Assembly (NCBI RefSeq): GCF_000344295.2
Contig: NZ_AOTD01000229.1
Span: 1 to 34,931, forward strand
DNA length: 34,931 nucleotides
Direction: 5' to 3'
From: Campylobacter showae CC57C
Lineage (GTDB): Bacteria > Campylobacterota > Campylobacteria > Campylobacterales > Campylobacteraceae
Of the stretch, positions 1 through 7,700 are shown piece by piece. How positions within the stretch are numbered: the first letter of the stretch is position 1; the number at the start of each line of letters is the position of its first letter. Below the pieces are notes generated by a model. The model did not search any database, had not been told where the DNA came from, and saw nothing but the letters and a program-made list of their open reading frames with translations. The translations under genes and the position numbers were made by a program.

Positions 1-334
1 GCCTTGCGGCGGGGTGCTTGGGAGAGACGGCTAGGGGCGGGACGGCTTCAAATTTACCTGATTTGTAGGCGCAGATAACGGCGTTTGAGGCGATACAAAA
101 GGTTGAAATTTTGCTTCGGCTAGGATTTTTAAAAGCGCACAGATCATCGATGCGTTTTAGAAAAATTCCCTCCAAATTTAAGCCCGAATACGCATAAACT
201 AGAGGAATTTTTAGCTCGCGACCTGCGCAACAGTTGTATAAATTTATAAAAATTCGGGCTTTATTTACCGCGTCAAGCCCTGAAAAAATACTTGGAGTTA
301 TTTCTCCAATACCTGATAAAAAGCCGAATTTCAT
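1..334 (-). CDS. Hypothetical protein, partial (C-terminus beyond the left edge)
   Basis: An open frame runs from ATG at 334 to the left edge without a stop (111 codons), so this is the N-terminal part of a longer protein. It begins MKFGFLSGIGEITPSIFSGL and contains a Cys-Cys pair (NCCAGREL) near residue 35. No signal peptide or membrane segment is evident, and I do not recognise the family. It starts three bases after the stop of the DUF2325 gene, so the two are probably co-transcribed from the promoter near 690. Codon use is normal for this genome, which supports real coding. The function cannot be stated from the part that is visible. Confidence 0.6.
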   Translation of the reverse strand, partial: MKFGFLSGIGEITPSIFSGLDAVNKARIFINLYNCCAGRELKIPLVYAYSGLNLEGIFLKRIDDLCAFKNPSRSKISTFCIASNAVICAYKSGKFEAVPPLAVSPKHPAAR

Positions 335-337
335 CTA

Positions 338-658
338 TTAGTCTTTTACCTTGCAGCATCCAAATTCCTTATCTAGCCCAAAGACTTTACAATACTCGCT
401 AAACACGCAGCTAACGCTTCTTTTGGCGCAAACGATCGGGATATTGCGCTTTTTGGCTTGGTTTTTTATCGTTTTCATCGTGTTGTGGTTTAAAAAACTG
501 GTTAACATCACGACGCACTCGGTATCTTGCGGGATCGGTTTGCGATTTACGCGGTTTTCGTTGCGCGCGTCCCAGTGCTCGATCGCTTCCGCGCCGAGGT
601 CTTTTAGGACTGCTTTTATAGGCGTTATCTCGTCGGCTCCGATAACTAAAACTGACAT
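338..658 (-). CDS. DUF2325 domain-containing protein
   Basis: A 106-residue protein. It opens with a Rossmann-like strand (VLVIGAD, residues 3-9) and contains the DUF2325 signature stretch TSFLNHNTMKTIKNQAKKR followed by the strand IPIVCAKR (about 53-80). It is rich in cysteine (48, 77, 84, 90, 101, 102) with His28 and His58, so metal or redox chemistry is possible but not shown. DUF2325 proteins are small and uncharacterised. A clear -10 box (TATAAT, 688-693) lies 30 bases upstream of the ATG, and a Fur-like palindrome lies further upstream (724-738), so iron control is plausible. The partial gene downstream is only three bases away. Family assignment is fairly secure; function is unknown. 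Confidence 0.8.
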   Translation of the reverse strand: MSVLVIGADEITPIKAVLKDLGAEAIEHWDARNENRVNRKPIPQDTECVVMLTSFLNHNTMKTIKNQAKKRNIPIVCAKRSVSCVFSEYCKVFGLDKEFGCCKVKD

Positions 659-687
659 TTTGGGCTCCTATTTATTTGATTGTGATT

Positions 688-693
688 ATTATA
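688..693 (-). promoter_or_regulatory. Promoter -10 box (TATAAT) of the DUF2325 gene
   Basis: TATAAT on the minus strand, about 30 bases upstream of the DUF2325 ATG, predicts a start near 681 and a short leader carrying the site AGGAG. No good -35 hexamer is present, as is common for sigma-70 promoters in Campylobacter. Confidence 0.55.
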
Positions 694-723
694 AAATAGA
701 TTAGCTAAAAAACAGCTTAGTTA

Positions 724-738
724 TGATAGTTGTTATCA
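724..738 (-). promoter_or_regulatory. Fur-like operator
   Basis: TGATAGTTGTTATCA matches the 7-1-7 Fur consensus TGATAATnATTATCA at all but two of the fixed positions and has perfect TGATA/TATCA arms. Flanking CTTA and TAAG extend the dyad. It lies about 30 bases upstream of the -10 box of the DUF2325 gene. The assignment is by motif only; PerR or another dimeric regulator could also use such a dyad. Confidence 0.4.
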
Positions 739-903
739 GTTAAGTGTAAATTTGTAACGCATACCAAATTTTGCGAGGTAGTTTTAAATTTGACTACCCT
801 ATTACATTTTATGGTTAAAAACAGTATTTAAGCGGTAAGAGCAAAAAGCTCAACGTTTTTGCTCTTAAATTTGGCAAAAAATAAATCAAATTTAGATTCA
901 AAT

Positions 904-1275
904 TTACCCGCCCAAATTTGCCGTCTTATCAAGCTCCATCTGCTCCTCGAGCCGTTTAAACTCATCTGCGTAAACGAGCGCATTATCGACGCACTCAAGC
1001 CAAAACTCCTGCGTTCGCGCGTCCTTGCCGAAGTGCTTTTGCAGCAAATCCTCGACGCTCATCACTCCGCACTCGCGCAAAAACGTCTTGTACGCGCCGA
1101 TGAATTTATCGCCCGCACGCCTAAACTCGCCCAGCAAAAACTGCGAGAGTAGGTAGCCGACCGTGTAGGGATAGTTGTAGATGTATTGATCGGTTTTGTA
1201 AAAATGAAGCTTAAAATACGGCAAAAGCCCTCCGAGTCCTGCGTCGTATCGCCGTAATAGCCTCGCCATACTCAA
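904..1275 (-). pseudogene. Remnant of oligoendopeptidase F (M3 metallopeptidase), C-terminal part only
   Basis: The 123-residue frame resembles only the last fifth of M3-family PepF-type oligoendopeptidases: LPYF, KLHFYKTDQYIYNYPYTVGY, LLSQFLLGEFRRAGDKF and a C-terminal helix with EFWLECVDNAL. Full-length proteins are around 570-600 residues and carry the zinc motif HExxH, which is absent here. Just upstream of the good match, another frame encodes YYGDTTQDSEG, which looks like the preceding family segment, so a frameshift probably lies near 1230-1260. The nominal start MSMARLL is therefore an artefact. No other PepF segment is seen nearby. I read it as the 3' remnant of a deleted gene, not a functional peptidase. 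Confidence 0.75.
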
Positions 1276-1325
1276 TCAAAGTACGATATCGCGTCAATTA
1301 AACTCAAATTTAAATTTATCCGAGC

Positions 1326-2471
1326 TCACTCCCGCGGCAGTCCGTTTTTATCAGACTTGTCGCTAACTAGCTTACCGTCTTTGTCGTATTTTTTGGCACG
1401 CCCGAGCCTGCCGCGCTCAAACTCCCCCTCGGCCTCTAGTTTGCCGTTTGCGTAGTAGTGTTTCGCCGTGCCGACCTCCAGTCCGTCCTCAAACGTCACT
1501 TTAGCTTTTAGCGCGCCGTTTTCGTGATACTCCTCGTATAGTCCGTGATAGCGCCCGTTTTTAAACATCACTTTCGCCGCCAGCGCCCCGCTCTCGTAGT
1601 AGTCCAGTCCCGTGCCTATTTGGCGGCCGTCTTTGTACTCGTATTCGCCTCGCAGCTTGCCGCTTGGGTAATATTCGCGCGCGACGCCGTCCTTTTCGCC
1701 GTCTTTGTAATTTTCTACCACTCGCGTTTTGCCGTTTTCGTAAAATCGCTTCCAAACGCCGTTTTTGCGGTCGTTTTTATATTCGCCCGTCTCCTCCACG
1801 GCGCCGCTTTCGTAGTACCACGTCTCTGCGCCTTCGCGCTTGTCGTTCCTATATGTTCGCTTGCCGCGGATTTTGCCGCTTTTGTAGTAGTCTACGTCCT
1901 CACCGTTTCGTAGCCCGCCCGCGTACGGGCTGCGCGCGCTAACCTCGCCACTAACGTAATAGTCGGTAAATACGCCCTCTCGCTTGTCCGCCTTGAAAAA
2001 GCCCTCCTGCTTTAACGCGCCGCCCTCGTCAAAGTAGTAGCGTCGGTAGCGCCCGTCGCGGACGTCATTTTTGTATTCGCTCTCGCCCATCAGAGCGCCG
2101 CTATCTGCATGGTAGTGCTTCGCCGTGCCCTCGCGGACGCCGTTTTTTAGGGGGTATTCGTTTGAGGGCTTGTCTCTGCCGTCAAAATAGTCTCGATATC
2201 GCACCACCGTGCCGCCCTGCACGTCTATCTCTCGTATAAGCGTGGGCGGCAGAGGTTTTAGCCTCGGATAGACCATGCCCATCGCATTTACGTCGTATAG
2301 GTCCTCGGCGCTGTATCGAAGCATCTTTAGCGTGCCGTCGTAGGGCTTACCTTTTACGTAGTAAAGCCCGTTTTTTAGGCTCGCTTCGGGCTTCATTACG
2401 ATTTTTGGCTCCAAGGCCTGCGCGCCGATCGCCAGAAGCGGGAGTAAAAATAGAAATTTTAGGATTTTCAT
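1326..2471 (-). CDS. YwqK/MORN-variant repeat protein, exported
   Basis: A 381-residue protein with a signal peptide (MKILKFLFLLPLLAIGAQA, residues 1-19). From about residue 105 onward it is almost entirely made of roughly 23-residue units of the type YYxSGxLxxxxxYKNGxxxG, about a dozen copies, as in the MORN_2 or YwqK family. Members are often named 'toxin-antitoxin system YwqK family antitoxin', a label that rests on weak grounds; no toxin partner is visible here. The repeats probably form an extended beta structure in the periplasm or at the surface. The start is supported by a GGGA ribosome site upstream. It stands alone between two gene remnants. The near-identical repeats make this gene prone to gain or loss of units. 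Confidence 0.8.
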   Translation of the reverse strand: MKILKFLFLLPLLAIGAQALEPKIVMKPEASLKNGLYYVKGKPYDGTLKMLRYSAEDLYDVNAMGMVYPRLKPLPPTLIREIDVQGGTVVRYRDYFDGRDKPSNEYPLKNGVREGTAKHYHADSGALMGESEYKNDVRDGRYRRYYFDEGGALKQEGFFKADKREGVFTDYYVSGEVSARSPYAGGLRNGEDVDYYKSGKIRGKRTYRNDKREGAETWYYESGAVEETGEYKNDRKNGVWKRFYENGKTRVVENYKDGEKDGVAREYYPSGKLRGEYEYKDGRQIGTGLDYYESGALAAKVMFKNGRYHGLYEEYHENGALKAKVTFEDGLEVGTAKHYYANGKLEAEGEFERGRLGRAKKYDKDGKLVSDKSDKNGLPRE

Positions 2472-2584
2472 GGTTTTTCCCGGTTTTGTTTAAATTTAGT
2501 AATTTTAAAATTTGAAACTAAATTTAAGATGAAGGCGTGGCTATTTTATTTTGAATGAGTTAAATTTAAAGACTATCACCAAAT

Positions 2585-2914
2585 TTAACCGTCTTTTAGC
2601 GCCTCAGCCACCACCGTCCACTCTCGTGCTAGCCTTTCAAAGCTAAAATTTACGTTAGCTGGGCTTGTGGATGGTAGCTTGATGGGCTCTTTGCCTGTTG
2701 CGTTTAAAATTTGAGTTTTTAGATATTTTTTGCAAATTTCATACGCCTTGCCGCCGTTGGCGAACACCTGTACGACGCGCGCCCCGATAAAGGTTTACTA
2801 TAAATTTGCAGGCTCGACGGCGGTAATTTTGGCATCGCTCGAGCCCTTTATCTCGCACGATGTCGCCAGCGTATTTGCGCAGTAAAAACTAAATTTACTG
2901 GAAAAATTTAGTTT
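2585..2914 (-). pseudogene. Broken second copy of the deoxyinosine/uracil DNA glycosylase gene
   Basis: Read in one frame, this stretch gives KFSFYCANT directly joined to LATSCEIKGSSDAKITAV, then EPANL, two successive stops (TAG TAA), and finally a segment ending LPSTSPANVNFSFERLAREW. It aligns residue for residue with the intact glycosylase at 4098-4598, with about 35 codons deleted between FYYANP and SCEIKG and the two stops standing for Glu98-Pro99. The N-terminal GSFPS motif is missing. An ATG-started 60-residue frame (2585-2767) exists but holds only the C-terminus. It is a decayed duplicate about 1.2 kb from its parent, with the DUF4198 gene between them. Confidence 0.85.
2886..2914. 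repeat. Perfect 11-bp inverted repeat
   Basis: AAACTAAATTT (2886-2896) and AAATTTAGTTT (2904-2914) flank a 7-base loop. On the minus strand the hairpin is followed by TTTTT, so it could act as a second terminator for the DUF4198 transcript. It overlaps the 5' end of the glycosylase remnant. Confidence 0.5.
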
Positions 2915-2929
2915 AAAATGCAAAATAGT

Positions 2930-2951
2930 AGGGCGCATCTTGCTACGCCCT
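2930..2951 (-). terminator. Candidate terminator of the DUF4198 gene
   Basis: AGGGCG and CGCCCT form a six-pair GC-rich stem with a 10-base loop, about 35 bases beyond the DUF4198 stop. On the minus strand it is followed by a moderately T-rich run (ACTATTTTGCATTTT). The uridine tract is imperfect. Confidence 0.45.
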
Positions 2952-2986
2952 TTAATAAATTTAAGATACAATCTTGCAAATTTGAT

Positions 2987-3739
2987 CTATTTTAGCTCAA
3001 ACGCAAGTGTTGCTGCGATCGTCTCGTCATCACAAATTTTAGAGTCGGCAAACGGCATTTTATGCACTGTTTGTAGTAGCCATTTTCCAGGTTTAAGCGC
3101 AAGCACCTCTATCGTACCATCTGGCTCAGTTTGGCCGTGAAATGCACTTTTTTCTTTTAAAAAGCCATCAAATGTGCCATCAAGTGTAGCATTTTCTAGT
3201 GGCTTGCCTTCAAATAGAATTTTAACTTTAAACGGTACGCCAACTTTGAAATTTGCTGGATTTTCAAGCGGAACTATCTCTAAACGCTGATTGGAAGGCT
3301 TTGTTACAGAGTCGTCCTTCGCGTTTTTGTTTATGACGCCTTTTGCGCTCATGCTCGCTTTTTTGCAGTATTTGGCGTCTTTGATATCTCCTTTGGTTTT
3401 ACCCATGTGCCATGTGCCATCGCTAGCTTTTGTCCAAAATGTAGGCTTGTACTCGCCAGCTATAAGGTAAGAGCCGTCTTCAAGCTTGCCTCTTTCGTAG
3501 TGGTAATTTTCGCCGCTTTGTTTTAGGCTCAGTTTTTCGCCATTTTTAGCTATGATGTACGGGGCTTCAAATAGCGCAATCCTATTATCCGGGATCTTTT
3601 CAACAGTCGGAAAATCGTCTGCATAGCCGATCTCAACGCTGGTTACGTCTTTGCTGCTTCCAAATAGCCAAAACTCGTGAGCCAAAGAGTGGCTGCTAAA
3701 TGCCGCCAAAGCCAAAAGTGCAAATAAATGCTTGTTCAT
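2987..3739 (-). CDS. DUF4198 domain periplasmic protein
   Basis: A 250-residue protein with a signal peptide (MNKHLFALLALAAFSSHSLA, residues 1-20). Predicted cleavage leaves His21 as the first mature residue in HEFWLFG, the typical opening of DUF4198 proteins. The C-terminal half (about 150-245) has the Ig-like beta-sandwich pattern seen in this family (GVPFKVKILFEGKPLENATL ... PDGTIEVLALKPGKWLL). DUF4198 genes often lie near TonB-type metal uptake genes, and a periplasmic metal-related role is likely but unproven. It has a consensus promoter with a Fur-like motif in its spacer and a leader of about 200 bases. The gene looks more AT-rich than its neighbours and sits between two copies of a glycosylase gene, which hints at insertion or transfer. 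Confidence 0.8.
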   Translation of the reverse strand: MNKHLFALLALAAFSSHSLAHEFWLFGSSKDVTSVEIGYADDFPTVEKIPDNRIALFEAPYIIAKNGEKLSLKQSGENYHYERGKLEDGSYLIAGEYKPTFWTKASDGTWHMGKTKGDIKDAKYCKKASMSAKGVINKNAKDDSVTKPSNQRLEIVPLENPANFKVGVPFKVKILFEGKPLENATLDGTFDGFLKEKSAFHGQTEPDGTIEVLALKPGKWLLQTVHKMPFADSKICDDETIAATLAFELK

Positions 3740-4097
3740 TACCTATCCTTTAGATTAAAATGTCTATTTTTTATGTTTCTAACATGTGCCACAAAAATAT
3801 TTTTAAATTTCTACATAACTAAATTTTGCTGTTGCTTTAACAAATTTAGTAATCAAAACTGATTTTGTTCATTTAAATTTATAAAATAATACAACTGTTA
3901 AAAATACTTTAACCAATAAAAAGACGAAATTTAAATCAGTGGTGCAATTATATCAAAATAATAATCAATGTCAATATATAAAATAATTTTTTTGTTTTAA
4001 AATAACAGCATAGTTAGTTAAATTACTCAAGAAGATAAATTTTGCTAAAAACCAATAAGTATAGAGATCGAAAACGAAGTTATTTTGAGTTTTTGAT
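3740..4097. other. AT-rich intergenic region with DUF4198 leader and promoter
   Basis: No gene is seen in these 358 bases. They hold the long predicted leader of the DUF4198 gene (3740-3940), an inverted repeat inside it (ACTAAATTT at 3818-3826 with AAATTTAGT at 3842-3850), the promoter at 3947-3974, and the terminator-like hairpin of the glycosylase gene at 4065-4099. The stretch is far more AT-rich than the surrounding genes. Confidence 0.6.
3947..3974 (-). promoter_or_regulatory. Consensus sigma-70 promoter with Fur-like motif in its spacer
   Basis: On the minus strand TTGACA (3969-3974) is separated by 16 bases from TATAAT (3947-3952), both perfect consensus boxes. The spacer contains TGATTATTATTTTGA (3953-3967), which fits the 7-1-7 Fur pattern with three mismatches, placed where a bound repressor would block polymerase. 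It points toward the DUF4198 gene about 200 bases downstream. Confidence 0.65.
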
Positions 4098-4099
4098 CT
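4065..4099 (-). terminator. Terminator-like hairpin after the glycosylase gene
   Basis: AGATCGAAAAC and GTTTTTGATCT pair at 10 of 11 positions around a 13-base loop and overlap the stop codon of the glycosylase gene. No strong uridine run follows, so it may be a weak terminator or an mRNA-end stabiliser. Confidence 0.35.
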
Positions 4100-4598
4100 A
4101 CTTTAAGGCCTCAGCTACCACCATCCACTCTTGCACGAGCCTTTCAAGGCTAAAATTTGCATTTGCCGGGCTTGTGGATGGTAGTTTGACGGCCTCTTTG
4201 CCCGTTGCGTTTAAAATTTGAGTTTTTAGGTGTTTTTCGCAGATTTCATGCGCCTTACCGCCGTTTGCATAGACTTGTGTGATATTTGCGGTTTTAAAGA
4301 TCGGCTCTAAATTTGCAGGCACGACGGCAGTCATTTTAGCATCGCTAGAACCCTTTATCTCGCAGGATATCGCAGCGTCGTAGATGGCGATTTTGTTGGC
4401 GAGTAGAAATTTTATCTTTTCGTCTGTACTTTCAGGTAGCGGTGCGTTTAAAATCCCAGCCAGCACTCGCCAAAATCGATTTTGGGGATTTGCGTAGTAA
4501 AAGCCAAATTTACGAGAAACGACGGAAGGAAAGGAGCCTAGGATTAAAATTTTAGAGTTTTTATCAAAAATCGGTTTAAAAGGATGGGTCTTGCTCAT
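4098..4598 (-). CDS. DNA-deoxyinosine glycosylase (uracil-DNA glycosylase superfamily)
   Basis: A 166-residue protein of normal length for the hypoxanthine-DNA glycosylase family (TIGR04274-type) in the uracil-DNA glycosylase superfamily. It should remove hypoxanthine, formed by adenine deamination, from DNA to start base-excision repair. Visible motifs are the active-site loop LGSFPS (20-25), the family signature FYYANPQNRFW (33-43) and the C-terminal DNA-binding loop LPSTSPANA (139-147). No signal peptide is present, so it is cytoplasmic. A degraded paralogue lies at 2585-2914. The gene seems to be transcribed alone, with a hairpin over its stop codon. Substrate preference between hypoxanthine and uracil cannot be fixed from sequence alone. 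Confidence 0.85.
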   Translation of the reverse strand: MSKTHPFKPIFDKNSKILILGSFPSVVSRKFGFYYANPQNRFWRVLAGILNAPLPESTDEKIKFLLANKIAIYDAAISCEIKGSSDAKMTAVVPANLEPIFKTANITQVYANGGKAHEICEKHLKTQILNATGKEAVKLPSTSPANANFSLERLVQEWMVVAEALK

Positions 4599-4730
4599 CT
4601 TGCGCCTTTTAAATTTGCCGTGCTTTCGGCATTTTTCAGATTTGAAAGCAAATTTAACCGTCCAAGCAAGAGGTCAAATTTAAAGCTATTTTCTCCCGCC
4701 CGTCAAATTTGGACGAGAGAAATTTGCGCC

Positions 4731-7700
4731 CTACTCGGCGCTTTGGGCAGCTTCCGCACTAGTCTCGACCTCGTCGCTAAAGTCAGCCAAGCTTAGGCGT
4801 TTTAGCTGGCGGTAGCGTCTTTGCGCGTCGGCCTTGTTTTTAGCCAGCAGCTCGTCTGCGTGCTCAGGATTTGTCTTTTTAAGCGAGTTGTAGCGAACCT
4901 CGTTTAGCAAAAACTCCTCGTAAAGCGACCAGTCAGGCTCTTTTGAGGTCATTTTGAGCGGATTCTTGCCCTCTTTGATTAGGCGCGGGTCGTAGACATA
5001 GGTCGGCCAGTAGCCGCATTTGGTCGCTAGCTCGCCTTGACCGCCGGAGTAGGCCATGCCGCCTTTTATACCGTGCGCGATACACGGCGAATACGCGATC
5101 ACGAGGCTAGGTCCGTCGTAGGCCTCGGCTGCGGCGATCGCTTTTATCGTGTTTGCTTGGCTGGCGTTTGAGTTGATTTGAGCTACGAAGATATTTCCGT
5201 AGGTCATCGCGATGTAGCCTAGGTCTTTTTTCTGCATCGGCTTGCCGCTAGCAGTAAACTGCGCTATGGAGCCCGCGCGGCTTGATTTTGAGCTTTGGCC
5301 GCCGGTGTTTGAGTAGACCTCGGTATCTAGCACAAGCACGTTTACGTTCTCGCCGCTAGCTAGCACGTGGTCAAGTCCGCCAAAGCCGATGTCGTAGGCC
5401 CAGCCGTCGCCGCCGATGATCCACTGAGATTTTTTGACGAGATATCTTTTTAGCTCTAAAATTTCTTTTACGCCCTCTACGCTTAAATTTTGCTCCAAAA
5501 GAGGGGTCAAAATTTTAGCGATTTGCGTCGTTTTCTCGCCGTCGTTTTTATGAGCGATCCAGTCGGAGTATAGCGCAGCTAGTGCATTTGGCGCGGCGTC
5601 TTTAGTGCGTAGCATCACGTCTTCTATACGGTGGCGTAGCGTCTCGACCGCGACGTTCATACCCATGCCAAACTCCGCGTTGTCCTCAAACAGCGAGTTC
5701 GCCCACGCTACGCCCTTGCCATCTTTGTTTGTCGTATAAGGCGTCGAAGGCGCGCTGCCGCCGTAGATCGAGCTACATCCGGTGGCGTTTGCTACTATCA
5801 TGCGGTCGCCAAACAGTCTCGTAACAAGCCCGATATAAGGCGTCTCGCCGCAACCTGGGCACGCACCGTGAAACTCAAACAGCGGCTGCGCAAAGCCCAC
5901 GCCCTTGACGCTATCTTTGCTCATCAGGTCGTCTTTGTACGTAACCTTTTTAAATAGATAATCGGCGTTTTCCTGCTCGTGCCGCTCCATCTCCTCGGCT
6001 AGCGGCACCATGACGAGCGATTTTTCCTTGCTCGGGCAAATTTGAGCGCACAGCTCGCAGCCGGTGCAGTCTAGCGGACTAACCTGGATTTTATATTTTA
6101 GCCCTTTTATCTCTTTACCCTTGGCGTCTAGGACGTGATCTTGCACTGTTTGCGGAGCGGCGGCGAGCTCATTTTCATCGATTAGAAACGGTCTGATGAC
6201 AGCGTGAGGGCAGACGAAGGCGCATTGGTTACACTGGATACAGTTTTCCTCGATCCACTTGGGCACCATTACGCCGATGCCGCGTTTTTCGTAGGCAGTC
6301 GTGCCTGATTTAAAGTGTCCGTCCTCAAAGCCCACAAACGCCGAAACAGGAAGGCTATCGCCCCTAGCGGCGTTGATAGGCTTAACGATTTTTTCTATAA
6401 ATTCGTCGCCGACGTATTTCTCCTCGTTAGCGGCGTCATCCGTCAAATTTGCCCAGCTAGGATCGACCGCGACCTTAACTAGCCCGTCCGCGCCCATATC
6501 GATGGCCTTATAGTTCATCTCCACGATCGCTTCGCCTTTTTTAGCATAGGCTTTGTGCGCGTACTCTTTCATGTATTTTTGCGCGTCGGCAAACGGGATG
6601 ATGTCTGCGAGTTTAAAAAACGCAGACTGCATAATGGTGTTCGTGCGGTTTTTTAGCCCAATCTCGCGAGCTAGCTTCGTGGCGTTAATGATGTAGAAAT
6701 TTACCTTTTTAGCGGCCAAAATTTTCTTTACTTTATTCGGCAGTTTAGCGACCGTCTGCTCAGCGTCCCAGATCGAGTTTAGCAGGAACGTTCCGCTCTC
6801 GCGGATGCCGTCTATGACGTCGTAAATTTCAAGATACGCCGCGACCGAGCAGGCTACGAAGTGCGGATTTGAGACGAGATAGGTCGAACGGATCGGGTTT
6901 TTGCCAAAACGCAGGTGTGAGCGCGTGTAGCCGCCCGATTTTTTACTATCGTAGGCAAAATACGCCTGCGCGTAAAGCTCGGTTTTATCGCCGATGATTT
7001 TGATGGAGTTTTTATTCGCTCCCACGGTACCGTCCGCGCCAAGACCGTAAAATAGGCACTCTTTCACGCTTGCGTCGCTTAGCGAAATTTTCTCGCCGAC
7101 TTTTAGCGAGGTAAATGTCACGTCATCCTCGATACCGACGGTAAAGCCGTTTTTAGGCTCGCTTAAATTTAGGTTTTCAAAGACGGCTAGCATCTGAGCC
7201 GGATCGACGTCTTTTGAGCTTAGACCGTAGCGGCCGCCTACGATTACGGGCTGATTTTTGCGTCCGTAAAACGCCGCCTTGACGTCCAGATATAGCGGCT
7301 CGCCCAGGCTTCCAGGCTCTTTGGTGCGGTCTAGTACGGCGATCTTTTCTACCGTTTCAGGCATCACATCAAAGAGGTATTTTAGACTAAACGGACGGTA
7401 TAGATGCACCTTGAGCACGCCTACTTTTTCGCCTTTTGCGCGCAGGTGATCGACTACTTCTTCGAGAGTTTGCGTGACCGAGCCCATCGCGACCACGACG
7501 CGCGTAGTATGCGGATCGCCGTAGTAATTAAACGGTTTATAGTCGCGTCCAGTGATTTTTGAAATTTCTTTTAGATACTCCGCCACGATATCAGGAATCG
7601 CGTCGTAGTAGCGGTTAGCTAGCTCGCGCGTCTGAAAGTAAATATCGTCGTTTTGCGCTGTACCGCGAGTTTTTGGGCTTTCAGGGCTTAGCGCCTCGTC

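Noticed and set aside
1545-1942. Two plus-strand open frames opposite the YwqK gene
   Set aside because: They are antisense to the repeats, low in complexity and without ribosome sites; the minus-strand frame has a signal peptide and regular repeat units.
1326-2471. YwqK repeats as a CRISPR array or DNA satellite
   Set aside because: The periodicity is in the protein; the DNA units differ in sequence and have no spacer structure.
2585-2767. The 60-residue C-terminal frame of the glycosylase remnant as a functional small gene
   Set aside because: It is only the tail of the glycosylase, preceded by two stops in the same frame, and lacks the catalytic motif.
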